From: Lachnospiraceae bacterium UBA3821
GTDB taxonomy: Bacteria; Bacillota; Clostridia; Lachnospirales; Lachnospiraceae
Assembly: GCA_002368865.1 (NCBI GenBank)
Contig: DFDT01000032.1
Coordinates: 1 to 20,548, forward strand
Length of the DNA stretch: 20,548 nucleotides
Direction: 5' to 3'
Positions within the stretch are counted from its first letter, which is position 1; each line of letters opens with the position of its first letter. This document shows, in pieces, positions 14,472 through 20,548 of this stretch. The notes beneath the pieces were generated by a model. The model saw only the letters and a program-made list of their open reading frames with translations, ran no database searches and was not told the DNA's origin. The translations under genes and the position numbers were made by a program.

Positions 14472-15092
14472 TCAAACCGCAATCTCCCGCAGTGTCTTGC
14501 CGCACATGAGTTCCTGCAGCGCCTGCTCTTTCATTTCATCAAACCGTCTGAAAATATTCTTCGCCCCCTGCACGTCGCGATACACTTTCCAATAACCAAG
14601 ATATGCAAAATTTTTGCCCTCATTCTCCAGAAAGCCCTGCACATCCCCCAGCGGATATCCCAGGAAAATCCCAATCTCATGGGGAAACGCACCCCCGCCG
14701 TTTTGAAACAGCGTAATGTGGGCAGACAAAATATCCAGTGCCGCATTCATATCTACTTCCGCCGCGTCCTCCTCACAACCGCCCGTCTTGCTCCCATAAC
14801 CGTACCCGTTGAGAAATGCCCTGACCTGCGCATCCTGCAATAACTTCTGCAGGCGTTTTTTACGGTACAGATACAGGATTGCCTTCCCTCCCTCAGTCTT
14901 TAAGAAGCGATACGATATTCCCGTCCCGCGCAGCAGATAGCCAAGTCCCTTAAAATCCGCTTCCTCCACCGTCAGGATGTTGGCGACTTTCACATCCTTC
15001 AGGATCGGCGCACAGTGAACCGCCAACTGTGCCGTCATACGCAGCTCCAGATCTTCCGCTGTATTGAGATTGACAAATTCGTTTACAGACAT
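14472..15092 (-). CDS. DUF3793-family protein
   Basis: A 206-residue soluble protein of the DUF3793 family, common in Clostridia. LELRMTAQLAVHCAPIL near the N-terminus, GISYRFLKTEGGKAILYLYR (58-77) and the strong signature FPHEIGIFLGYPLGDVQGF (136-154) followed by LGYWKVY support this. The molecular function is unknown; the family often lies near iron-uptake, flavodoxin or anaerobic respiration genes. The start is ATG 15092, with GGAAAGGAAG upstream; the frame is open to 15134, but that part would contain the candidate operator. It is the first gene of a unit with the flavodoxin, behind a good promoter and divergent from the peroxidase operon. Confidence 0.9.
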   Translation of the reverse strand: MSVNEFVNLNTAEDLELRMTAQLAVHCAPILKDVKVANILTVEEADFKGLGYLLRGTGISYRFLKTEGGKAILYLYRKKRLQKLLQDAQVRAFLNGYGYGSKTGGCEEDAAEVDMNAALDILSAHITLFQNGGGAFPHEIGIFLGYPLGDVQGFLENEGKNFAYLGYWKVYRDVQGAKNIFRRFDEMKEQALQELMCGKTLREIAV

Positions 15093-15113
15093 GTTGCTTC
15101 CTTTCCGCGGTTG

Positions 15114-15130
15114 GTTAGTTATGTCTAACT
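15114..15130 (-). promoter_or_regulatory. Candidate operator of the DUF3793-flavodoxin unit
   Basis: Overlapping inverted repeats, GTTAG-6-CTAAC and AGTTA-4-TAACT, lie 14 bases downstream of the -10 box in the leader. The symmetry and place suggest a repressor site. A DtxR-like iron regulator would fit the flavodoxin context, but that identity is a guess. Confidence 0.4.
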
Positions 15131-15143
15131 CCAAACATTTATC

Positions 15144-15172
15144 ATCATAACATGTGCCCTGCCGCTTTTCAA
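15144..15172 (-). promoter_or_regulatory. Promoter of the DUF3793-flavodoxin unit
   Basis: On the minus strand TTGAAA (15172-15167), a 17-base spacer and TATGAT (15149-15144): five of six matches to each consensus box. Confidence 0.75.
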
Positions 15173-15230
15173 TATTTGATTGATCCTGTTATTGATAAAA
15201 AATATTATCTGCGCAAAAATAAAAAATATG

Positions 15231-15258
15231 TTGACAAATCTTTTTGTTGGCTTATAAT
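15231..15258 (+). promoter_or_regulatory. Promoter of the peroxidase-TSCPD-ohrR operon
   Basis: Perfect TTGACA (15231-15236) and perfect TATAAT (15253-15258) with a 16-base spacer. It is divergent from the DUF3793 promoter; about 60 bases separate the two -35 boxes. The -10 is covered by the OhrR-like palindrome. Confidence 0.88.
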
Positions 15259-15282
15259 TAAATTGTATCAAATTCAATTTGG
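15253..15282 (+). promoter_or_regulatory. Tandem OhrR-type operator
   Basis: Two adjacent 15-base sites. The first, TATAATTAAATTGTA (15253-15267), differs by one base from a TACAATT-N-AATTGTA palindrome, the reported recognition pattern of Bacillus OhrR. The second contains the perfect palindrome CAAATT-C-AATTTG (15269-15281). The centres are 15 bases apart and the sites cover the -10 box and transcription start. An OhrR homologue is the third gene of this operon, so autoregulation is likely. Confidence 0.7.
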
Positions 15283-15333
15283 CTACTAATAATAATTCCC
15301 ATGACAGGAAAATAATAAGGAGGACATCTGGGT

Positions 15334-15807
15334 ATGAGTATCTACGATTACAAAGCAAAAGACGCAGAGGGACAGGAAATTGCATTAAGCGATTATCAGG
15401 GAAAGGTTCTGTTGGTGGTAAACACCGCTACCGGGTGCGGCTTCACTCCCCAGTATGAAGGATTGGAAAATCTTTACAAGAAATATCAGGCGCAGGGATT
15501 CGAGATCCTTGATTTTCCCTGCAATCAGTTTGGCCATCAGGCCCCCGGCACGGAGGCGGAGATCACCAGCTTCTGTCAGCTGACCTACGGCGTGAGTTTC
15601 AAGCAGTTCGCCAAGATCGAGGTGAACGGCGCAAACGAGCACCCGCTCTACACTTTCTTAAAGTCCGAGAAGGGCGGTATCATGGGCGACAATATCAAAT
15701 GGAATTTTACCAAGTTTCTGATTGACAAGGAAGGGCATGTGGTGGAGCGTTTCGCCCCCACCGTTACACCGGAAAAAATTGATAAAAAGATAAAGGAGTT
15801 ATTGTGA
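15334..15807 (+). CDS. gpx: Glutathione-peroxidase-family (thioredoxin-type) peroxidase
   Basis: A 157-residue cytoplasmic peroxidase of the Gpx family, the cysteine form. NTATGCGFTPQYEGLE (30-45) contains the peroxidatic cysteine C35. ILDFPCNQFGHQAPGTEAEI carries the catalytic glutamine region, and IKWNFTKFLID the conserved Trp and Asn of the active-site tetrad. The extra cysteine in the SFCQLTYGV helix is placed like the resolving cysteine of thioredoxin-dependent members, so thioredoxin is a likelier reductant than glutathione. It reduces hydrogen or organic peroxides. The start follows AAGGAGG. It is the first gene of an operon with a TSCPD protein and an OhrR regulator. Confidence 0.95.
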   Translation: MSIYDYKAKDAEGQEIALSDYQGKVLLVVNTATGCGFTPQYEGLENLYKKYQAQGFEILDFPCNQFGHQAPGTEAEITSFCQLTYGVSFKQFAKIEVNGANEHPLYTFLKSEKGGIMGDNIKWNFTKFLIDKEGHVVERFAPTVTPEKIDKKIKELL

Positions 15808-16064
15808 TGGAATATGTATATCACCCCCAGGGCGTTTGCTCCATGGAAATCAAGTTTAATATCGACAAAGATGTGATCTCCAATGTCCGCTTTACCGGCG
15901 GCTGCAACGGCAATCTGAAAGCGATCTCCAAGCTGATCGACGGCTGGACGGTGGAACAGATCGCTGAGAAACTGGACGGCAACACCTGCGGCATGCGCGC
16001 CACTTCCTGCGCGGACCAGTTGGCACGGGCAGTCCGCGAGGCTTATGCGGCACAGAGTGCGTAA
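15807..16064 (+). CDS. TSCPD-domain protein (TIGR03905 type)
   Basis: An 85-residue protein matching the TIGR03905 family of small TSCPD proteins: YHPQGVCSMEIKFNI at the N-terminus, RFTGGCNGNLKAISKLIDG in the middle and CGMRATSCADQLARAV at the end. Conserved cysteines occur in GVCS, GGCNG, CGMR and TSC. The signature TSCPD reads TSCAD here, with alanine for proline. The ATG at 15807 overlaps the peroxidase stop by one base and has GGAG eight bases upstream; a GTG at 15804 is a poorer alternative. The function is unknown. Related domains occur at the end of some ribonucleotide reductases, where they may bind metal. Coupling to the peroxidase gene suggests a redox or metal role. Confidence 0.9.
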   Translation: MEYVYHPQGVCSMEIKFNIDKDVISNVRFTGGCNGNLKAISKLIDGWTVEQIAEKLDGNTCGMRATSCADQLARAVREAYAAQSA

Positions 16065-16098
16065 AAGAATGCATAAAGATAAGAGGGGGACTGCGAAA

Positions 16099-16542
16099 AT
16101 GCCGAAGAAGAAATCTGATCAAAAACCAAATTATGACACTTTAAAGCTGGAAAACCAGCTCTGTTTTCCCTTATATGCCGCATCCAGGGAGATCATCAAG
16201 AAATACAGACCTTACCTGGATGAGTTGGGTCTCACCTACACCCAGTACATCGCTATGATGGTATTCTGGGAGCAGAAGAAGATCACGGTGAAAGAGCTTG
16301 GGGAAAAACTGTATCTGGACTCGGGCACACTCACGCCTATGCTGAAAAACCTGGAGGCGAAAGGCTTTGTCCGCCGCTATCGCGACAAGGATGACGAGCG
16401 GGTGCTGAACGTGGAGATCACCCAGGAAGGTGAAGCCCTGAAGGAACAGGCCGTCAATGTGCCGGCGCAGATGGCCGGATGCATTGCGCTGGCACCGGAA
16501 GAAACAATGCAGTTGTATGGCCTGCTGCAGAAATTATTGTAG
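16099..16542 (+). CDS. ohrR: OhrR-like MarR-family organic-peroxide sensor
   Basis: A 147-residue MarR-family repressor. LKLENQLCFPLYAASREI (15-32) closely matches the start of Bacillus subtilis OhrR and keeps the single reactive cysteine (C22 here, Cys15 there), whose oxidation by organic hydroperoxides releases DNA. LGLTYTQYIAMM contains the conserved tyrosine that contacts that cysteine. YLDSGTLTPMLKNLEAKGF is the recognition helix, and RRYRDKDDERVLNVEIT the wing. The start is ATG 16099 after AGAGGGGG; the longer open frame from 16045 overlaps the TSCPD gene and is not needed. A second cysteine near the C-terminus (QMAGCIAL) could make this a two-Cys sensor. It converges on the GH26 gene with only ten bases between stop codons. 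Confidence 0.93.
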   Translation: MPKKKSDQKPNYDTLKLENQLCFPLYAASREIIKKYRPYLDELGLTYTQYIAMMVFWEQKKITVKELGEKLYLDSGTLTPMLKNLEAKGFVRRYRDKDDERVLNVEITQEGEALKEQAVNVPAQMAGCIALAPEETMQLYGLLQKLL

Positions 16543-16552
16543 GATACTGCAC

Positions 16553-17488
16553 TCATAATTTGATGGCGTACGGGCTGTCATACATTTCCCGCAGTCGGCG
16601 CTTGCTGTTATACCGCTCACCGATGCAGAATTCTTTTGACCAGCACATATAATATGCCCAGGGGACTTTGGATCGTTCCAACAGTCGGATATCGGGAAGA
16701 TATCCGACTTCCCCCAGAGCAGCCACCTTATTCCGGGTGGTTTCTTTCATCAGCTTCTCATAATCTGCCCCATAGTCCGTAGCTTCGTATTTTTCAAGAT
16801 AGAGATCCACAGAAATCACATCCACATATTCATCTCCTGGATAGCCCTCTTTGCACCTGCAGTTCCATACCCACAACAGGTGATCCAAATGCTTCTCACC
16901 CACATAATATTCATACATCAGGCGGTAGAGTTCCCGGGCGATCTCCGGTCCTTTGGCGCCCCACCAGAACCAGGTGCCGTCGGACTCATGAAACGGTCTC
17001 CACAGGATCGGAATATGCGCATCCTGAAACCGCACAAGCTCCTCTGCAATCCTATCCATATCATGATAAAAAGCCTTCCGCTCCGGTGTTCCCCGGATCA
17101 ACACGCGTGATGCATCAAAGTCCGTATTCCTGGCATAGAAGCTCTTGTCCTGTCCGCCTATGGGAGAAAACCAGTGAAAAGAAAATGTCACGATGCCATC
17201 CGTGGATGTCGACCATTCATATGCCGTATCCAGCGTCCCCTGATTCTCATATACCTCCGTGAGACATTCCTGGGAAGCCTGACTGTAATTGATATTGGGG
17301 GAATACCCAAGCAGTTCAAAGCCTCTCAGCTTCGGCTCCCTGCCCGTCACCGCTTTCACATACGCGATCTCCTCACAGGGTTTCGTCTGGGTATGCTGTC
17401 CGGTAATGATCCCTTTTCCCTGCACATGATGGAGATAGTCCAAGAGATCGGCTGCTTCTTTGGTCGCATTTTTGTTAACGGGTTTCAT
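16553..17488 (-). CDS. GH26 beta-mannanase, cytoplasmic
   Basis: A 311-residue glycoside hydrolase of family 26. GIITGQHTQ near the N-terminus, SFHWFSPIGG (103-112), the acid/base segment ILWRPFHESDGTWFWWG (161-177; E168) and the nucleophile segment ALGEVGYLP (E260) are diagnostic. GH26 enzymes mostly cleave beta-1,4-mannans. There is no signal peptide or binding module, so it should act inside the cell on imported manno-oligosaccharides. The start is ATG 17488, with AGGAGG seven bases upstream; the longer open frame overlaps the epimerase gene. It overlaps the upstream epimerase gene by 14 bases, so translation is probably coupled. No transporter or mannosyl phosphorylase is in the window. 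Confidence 0.93.
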   Translation of the reverse strand: MKPVNKNATKEAADLLDYLHHVQGKGIITGQHTQTKPCEEIAYVKAVTGREPKLRGFELLGYSPNINYSQASQECLTEVYENQGTLDTAYEWSTSTDGIVTFSFHWFSPIGGQDKSFYARNTDFDASRVLIRGTPERKAFYHDMDRIAEELVRFQDAHIPILWRPFHESDGTWFWWGAKGPEIARELYRLMYEYYVGEKHLDHLLWVWNCRCKEGYPGDEYVDVISVDLYLEKYEATDYGADYEKLMKETTRNKVAALGEVGYLPDIRLLERSKVPWAYYMCWSKEFCIGERYNSKRRLREMYDSPYAIKL

Positions 17489-18659
17489 CTGACATCCTCC
17501 TGCACATTTCGATGCACATCCGCCCGTTGTGATACGGGCACTTCCACTCATGCACCATGCCTCTGTCCAGATTTACGCTGCCGTCCGCCCGGATGCTCTC
17601 ATACCACTCACCGCATCTGGGATCCACCATGTTTTGCTGAATAAACTCAAATAAGTCTGCTGCCGCTTTCTCAAATTCCGTTTGACCGGAATCCTTTTGA
17701 AACGCATTATAGAATCCCACCACGGATTCCGCCTGCACCCACCATATTTTCTGTGGATCGTCCACGCCTCTCTCACACTCGTTATACAACGCGTGCACGG
17801 TTTCATCGTAAGCGTGCTTTTTGACCTCCGCCGCCAGCACCTTCGTCATGGAATGAATCCTGGCAGCATACGCCTCATCCTCCAGAACATCCGCCGCTTT
17901 GTCCAAAAGCCAGGACGCCTCAATATCGTGTCCATAGGAATACAGATCGATCAGGGAATGATACTCCAGATCAAAGAACACCTGCAGCCTGCCCTTCTCC
18001 CTGTCATACACTCTGGTCTCAAACAGATCCATGATCTCCTTCAGTTTCCCGGCAACCGGCTCATAATGATCCGCCTGATACAGATTGGTGTAGGCCTCCA
18101 ATACATGCAGCAACGTGTTCATGGTGCGCCCCGCCATGACGCCGTTTTCGGACAGCTTTTCATTGTTGTCATCCGGTGTAAAATCCACCCGGAACGCCTC
18201 CAGATATCCCGCCGCATCCCTGCATTTTTCCTCAATGATGCGATACAGATCATAGGCCAGCAGCAGCCCATCCCCATCTCCTGTCGCCATATAATATTCC
18301 GCCAGCGAGTAGATGGCAAACGCCTGATTGTATGTATGCTTCGTGGTGTCAACGGGCTTTCCGTCATAGCTCACTGACCAGTACACGCCGCCCCGCCTTT
18401 TGTCGTAGCAGTGTTCTTTGAGAAAACGGAAAGCATGCTCTGCCTTGGTACGCAAATCCTCTTCCCCCAACAGTCTGTACGCCGCCGAATAAAACCACAA
18501 GATCCGGCTGTTCAATATCACGCCCTTATTCGCCTGCGGATCCACTTTCAGATCCTTATCCATAAACCCGTAAAATCCGCCGAAAGGATCATCCTCCAAT
18601 TGATTCCAGAACGGAATCAGATTGTGCGTCAGATGATCCAAAAACTGCTCTCTTCTCAT
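17475..18659 (-). CDS. Cellobiose 2-epimerase / N-acylglucosamine 2-epimerase family protein
   Basis: A 394-residue (alpha/alpha)6-barrel epimerase of the AGE family, the length of cellobiose 2-epimerases. Expected catalytic-site residues are visible: R52 in NSRILWFYS, H108 in KHTYNQAFAIY, H185, H244 and E247 in SYGHDIEASWLL, W307-W308 and E311 in WWVQAESVVGFYN, and H377 in EWKCPYHNGRM. Cellobiose 2-epimerase turns beta-1,4-mannobiose into mannosylglucose for phosphorolysis. Pairing with a GH26 mannanase supports this role over N-acylglucosamine epimerisation. The start is ATG 18659, preceded by GGAGGGGG; the open frame to 18731 would cover the promoter. It is soluble and is the first gene of a two-gene unit. 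Confidence 0.92.
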   Translation of the reverse strand: MRREQFLDHLTHNLIPFWNQLEDDPFGGFYGFMDKDLKVDPQANKGVILNSRILWFYSAAYRLLGEEDLRTKAEHAFRFLKEHCYDKRRGGVYWSVSYDGKPVDTTKHTYNQAFAIYSLAEYYMATGDGDGLLLAYDLYRIIEEKCRDAAGYLEAFRVDFTPDDNNEKLSENGVMAGRTMNTLLHVLEAYTNLYQADHYEPVAGKLKEIMDLFETRVYDREKGRLQVFFDLEYHSLIDLYSYGHDIEASWLLDKAADVLEDEAYAARIHSMTKVLAAEVKKHAYDETVHALYNECERGVDDPQKIWWVQAESVVGFYNAFQKDSGQTEFEKAAADLFEFIQQNMVDPRCGEWYESIRADGSVNLDRGMVHEWKCPYHNGRMCIEMCRRMSDETR

Positions 18660-18702
18660 TGTATCCCCCTCCATCGTATCTCTGTTGCAGCATTCTGCTT
18701 TT

Positions 18703-18731
18703 AGTGTATGTATTTTTTTCTGAAAAATCAA
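18703..18731 (-). promoter_or_regulatory. Candidate promoter of the epimerase-GH26 unit
   Basis: On the minus strand TTGATT (18731-18726), a 17-base spacer and TACACT (18708-18703), 44 bases before the epimerase start. Both boxes are partial consensus matches. Confidence 0.5.
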
Positions 18732-18751
18732 TCCCCATTCTGTAACCGGAT

Positions 18752-18773
18752 GTCTGAACCCTTCCGCTCAGAC
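18752..18773 (-). other. Hairpin at the spoVAA stop codon
   Basis: On the minus strand GTCTGA, which includes the spoVAA stop codon, pairs with TCAGAC around a ten-base loop. No T-run follows, so it is not a typical terminator. It may mark the 3' end of the spoVA message or be fortuitous. Confidence 0.35.
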
Positions 18774-19400
18774 GTCTTCTTCCTTCTGTTCTCTGTCCGC
18801 CAGCTCGATCAGCGCTTTGTTCACATCATCCTCGTAATTGCGCATGGCGACCTCCAGAGGCGTCGGATCTTTGGTGATCCGCCTGCCCCCAATATGGTTA
18901 AAAAAGATGATGATACCGGCAGCAAGGCCGATGGAATAGGAAACCTCCAGCGTGTTGACGCCGCCGGGCTCGGCGTTCATGACCATGCGGTAAATCTCCG
19001 TAAACACTTCATTGATGCCGATATCGTTGTGGTATGCCATGATGGTGAACGCGGTGCCAAAGAAGCTGATCAGGCAAACCAACAGGATCTTCGCCCATTG
19101 CCCAATCCCTTTGTACTTGTTCACCTTCACCCATTCTACCAGGATGTCCGCCTCACCCACGACTTCCACACAGATGTCAGGGCATGCCTGCTCCATCAGC
19201 CGGATGAGCTTCAGCACGCTGATCACACAGCGCTTGTCGCCGTCTTTTTCAAAGTGATGCACTTTAATGGCATTGCACCTGGCAGCGGTGTGCGGATCTG
19301 CGCAGTAAACCGTGCCCAGCTGCTTTAAAAACACATCCTGTGCCTGTGTCTCCACGTCCTGTTCACATTTCAGATATACCACGGTGCGATTGGATTTCAT
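18768..19400 (-). CDS. spoVAA: Stage V sporulation protein AA
   Basis: A 210-residue SpoVAA homologue. It has a soluble N-terminal part (1 to about 98), with VISVLKLIRLMEQACPDICV and VVGEADILVEW as in the family. Two membrane segments follow (about 104-124 and 153-168), with IMAYHNDIGINEVFTEIYRM between them. The strongly conserved EVSYSIGLAAGIIIFFNHIG and DPTPLEVAMRNYEDDVNKAL complete the match to Bacillus SpoVAA. It is a spore inner-membrane protein tied to the dipicolinic-acid channel. AGGAG lies 12 bases before the ATG, longer than usual spacing. It follows spoVAB by 54 bases; in Bacillus the order is AA then AB. Confidence 0.93.
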   Translation of the reverse strand: MKSNRTVVYLKCEQDVETQAQDVFLKQLGTVYCADPHTAARCNAIKVHHFEKDGDKRCVISVLKLIRLMEQACPDICVEVVGEADILVEWVKVNKYKGIGQWAKILLVCLISFFGTAFTIMAYHNDIGINEVFTEIYRMVMNAEPGGVNTLEVSYSIGLAAGIIIFFNHIGGRRITKDPTPLEVAMRNYEDDVNKALIELADREQKEEDV

Positions 19401-19454
19401 GGGTTGCGTCGGCTCCTTTCTAGCATTCTGCTTTTTTGTAATTGCGAAACCGGA

Positions 19455-19925
19455 TCACGGCATCACGCGGTGCAGCTCATCCCAGAAATAGAACAGAGAG
19501 CCGCATAGTTTTCCCAACGCCATGCTAAACACCGCCAGTCCCAGTCCGTGCCGGAAAGAAATGCGCCTGGAGAAAATCGGGATGGAGTCCAGCATTTCCG
19601 CGATAGCCAGCGCGAGACATCCCACAAACATGCCTGCGAACAGACCGAAGACTGCCTGGATAAAGGTGCCTGCCGCTTCATACCATGCGGCATGATGCGC
19701 CTGCAAAAAAGCACCGAGCTGACAGTACTCGGGAAAAATGCTGACCAGGCCCCCGATGATTGATCCGATGGTCACCATCTCTTCATAGAGAAAAATTTTG
19801 TTGGCAGTGTGTGTTCTGCCGGCAAACCGCGGTATGATACCCACCGCCACAAAGACGGTAAATACCCCTGCCGCCGCCAGCAGTCCGAAACTGGCTCCGA
19901 TGATACTCAAAAAAAGACTGCGCAT
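19455..19925 (-). CDS. spoVAB: Stage V sporulation protein AB
   Basis: A 156-residue membrane protein with four or five hydrophobic segments. GLLAAAGVFTVFVAVGIIPR, YEEMVTIGSIIGG, FGLFAGMFVGCLALAIAEMLD and IPIFSRRIS match SpoVAB of Bacillus (which has IGLFAGMFVGMLAAALTEVL in the same place). It is an accessory subunit of the spore dipicolinate transport system, in the forespore inner membrane. The start is ATG 19925 with AGAGGAAAAAG upstream; the open frame to 20078 overlaps the MATE gene and is ignored. It lies upstream of spoVAA, behind a sigma-G-like promoter. The start codon and part of the ribosome binding site lie in one arm of a long inverted repeat. Confidence 0.92.
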   Translation of the reverse strand: MRSLFLSIIGASFGLLAAAGVFTVFVAVGIIPRFAGRTHTANKIFLYEEMVTIGSIIGGLVSIFPEYCQLGAFLQAHHAAWYEAAGTFIQAVFGLFAGMFVGCLALAIAEMLDSIPIFSRRISFRHGLGLAVFSMALGKLCGSLFYFWDELHRVMP

Positions 19926-19964
19926 ACTTTTTCCTCTTAAATCCTGTTTGGAAAAGTATGCGCA
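19919..19964 (-). repeat. Inverted repeat covering the spoVAB start codon
   Basis: On the minus strand TGCGCATACTTTTCC (19964-19950) and GGAAAAAGTATGCGCA (19934-19919) are complementary apart from one extra base, with a 15-base loop. The downstream arm holds the GG of the Shine-Dalgarno and the ATG. An mRNA containing both arms would have a hidden start site. Confidence 0.8.
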
Positions 19965-19983
19965 ATCCGAATCCATTTTATGC
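19954..19983 (-). promoter_or_regulatory. Sigma-G/sigma-F-like promoter of spoVAB-spoVAA
   Basis: On the minus strand GCATA (19983-19979) and CATACTT (19960-19954) with an 18-base spacer fit the forespore pattern (about GHATR, 17-18 bases, CATNHTA), with one mismatch in the -10. In Bacillus the spoVA operon is read by sigma-G. The expected start near 19947 would leave a leader of about 20 bases. Confidence 0.65.
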
Positions 19984-19990
19984 TGTTCCC

Positions 19991-20548
19991 TTAATCCATT
20001 TTCTTTCGCCACGGTCCGGCATAGTAAAAGCAGACCGAGAGTACCGTCGCCGTGCACCACCCCACAGGCCATGCGCACCAGATCCCGGTGGAGCCCAGTC
20101 CGGTCTTGGCAAGCAGAATAGCGAGCACCACTCGTAAGATCAGATCCGTAAAGGTGGCGATCATGAATTTTCCCATCATACCGGCCCCTCTGAGAATTCC
20201 GTCCGCCACCAGCTTCGTGGAGATCACGACATAGAACGGCGCCACAATGCGAAGAAACATCAGTCCGGAATGAATGGTCTCCGCTGAAGGCTCGTCCACA
20301 AAGAACAACAGGAGGTACCTGCCACAGAACACATAAAGTGCCGCTAACGGCACAGCAAGCATCCAGACTAACTTCAGGCCGGCCTGAAACCCGGTATGCA
20401 CGCGGTCTGTTTTTCCTGCGCCAAGATTCTGCGCCGCATAGTTCGAGATGCCGTTGCCCAGCGTGGTGAAGGAAGTGATCACCAGATTATTCAGCTTGAT
20501 GGCTGCGGAATAACCGGCCATGACGCCGGGACCAAAGCCGTTGATCAC
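19991..20548 (-). CDS. MATE-family efflux transporter, C-terminal part (5' end outside window)
   Basis: 185 residues of the C-terminal half of a MATE (multidrug and toxic compound extrusion) transporter. The frame is open to the right window edge, so the true start lies beyond it. The visible part begins within the typical segment INGFGPGVMAGYSAAIKLN, followed by FTTLGNGISNYAAQNLGAGK, a MATE signature. Hydrophobic segments follow at about 60-80, 94-112, 128-146 and 152-174, and the protein ends in a basic tail. MATE proteins use sodium or proton gradients to export cationic drugs or metabolites. No drug specificity can be inferred. It ends 65 bases before spoVAB with no clear terminator, so read-through is possible. 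Confidence 0.93.
   Translation of the reverse strand: MINGFGPGVMAGYSAAIKLNNLVITSFTTLGNGISNYAAQNLGAGKTDRVHTGFQAGLKLVWMLAVPLAALYVFCGRYLLLFFVDEPSAETIHSGLMFLRIVAPFYVVISTKLVADGILRGAGMMGKFMIATFTDLILRVVLAILLAKTGLGSTGIWCAWPVGWCTATVLSVCFYYAGPWRKKMD

Noticed and set aside
17682..18377. 231-codon plus-strand open frame
   Set aside because: It is a shadow of the 2-epimerase gene, whose catalytic residues are all on the minus strand.
18689..18702. 14-base word AGCATTCTGCTTTT shared with about 19422-19435
   Set aside because: A match of this length is expected about once by chance in a window of this size, and the flanks differ.
18708..19328. 206-codon plus-strand open frame
   Set aside because: Antisense to spoVAA; low-complexity composition and no family features.

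Overview
The window looks like chromosome of an anaerobic, spore-forming Firmicute, most likely a gut Lachnospiraceae. This rests on family content, not on any database search: a DUF3793 protein beside a flavodoxin, a TIGR03905-type TSCPD protein, spoVAA/spoVAB, an AMMECR1/MEMO fusion, Gram-positive Shine-Dalgarno sites, and a GH26 mannanase paired with a cellobiose-type 2-epimerase. Almost everything is on the minus strand; only the three-gene peroxide-response unit (15334-16542) is on the plus strand. No rRNA, tRNA, CRISPR array, transposase or integrase was seen, and no stretch over 300 bases lacks a gene.

Left part (1-3700, visibly more AT-rich): a truncated zinc-ribbon membrane protein leaves the left edge, followed by a PhzF-family enzyme. 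Next comes a self-contained metalloid-type unit: ArsR repressor, COG0701 permease and a small CxxC thioredoxin-fold protein. It has its own promoter/operator (3580-3624) and terminator (1856-1905). Two near-identical 43-bp direct repeats (1772-1814 and 3639-3681) bracket the whole unit, which suggests a discrete acquired cassette.

3700-7650: the AmmeMemoRadiSam trio of unknown function. A radical SAM enzyme and a MEMO-AMMECR1 fusion are present together with a cupin, a hotdog thioesterase and a LUD-domain protein. A strong terminator separates the radical SAM gene from the other four.

7677-7876: a 200-bp, almost fully palindromic, non-coding MITE-like element whose right end contains the stop codon of the next gene.

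7873-13844: a probable peptidoglycan-turnover operon. It encodes an HD-domain protein, a membrane-anchored NamZ (DUF1343) exo-muramidase and a 1288-residue lipoprotein that fuses a serine beta-lactamase/transpeptidase-fold domain to a NagZ-type GH3 domain. A strong extended -10 promoter and an adjacent perfect inverted repeat lie upstream.

13882-15172: flavodoxin and DUF3793, driven by a good promoter followed by a short inverted repeat. Divergent from it (15231-16542) is a glutathione-peroxidase/TSCPD/OhrR operon. Its promoter overlaps tandem OhrR-like operator palindromes, so it is probably an autoregulated organic-peroxide response.

16553-18731: a cytoplasmic GH26 mannanase and a cellobiose 2-epimerase family enzyme, overlapping by 14 bases, which fits mannan-oligosaccharide breakdown. 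18768-19983: spoVAB then spoVAA, the reverse of the Bacillus order, preceded by a sigma-G-like promoter set inside a long inverted repeat covering the spoVAB start. A MATE transporter gene leaves the right edge.
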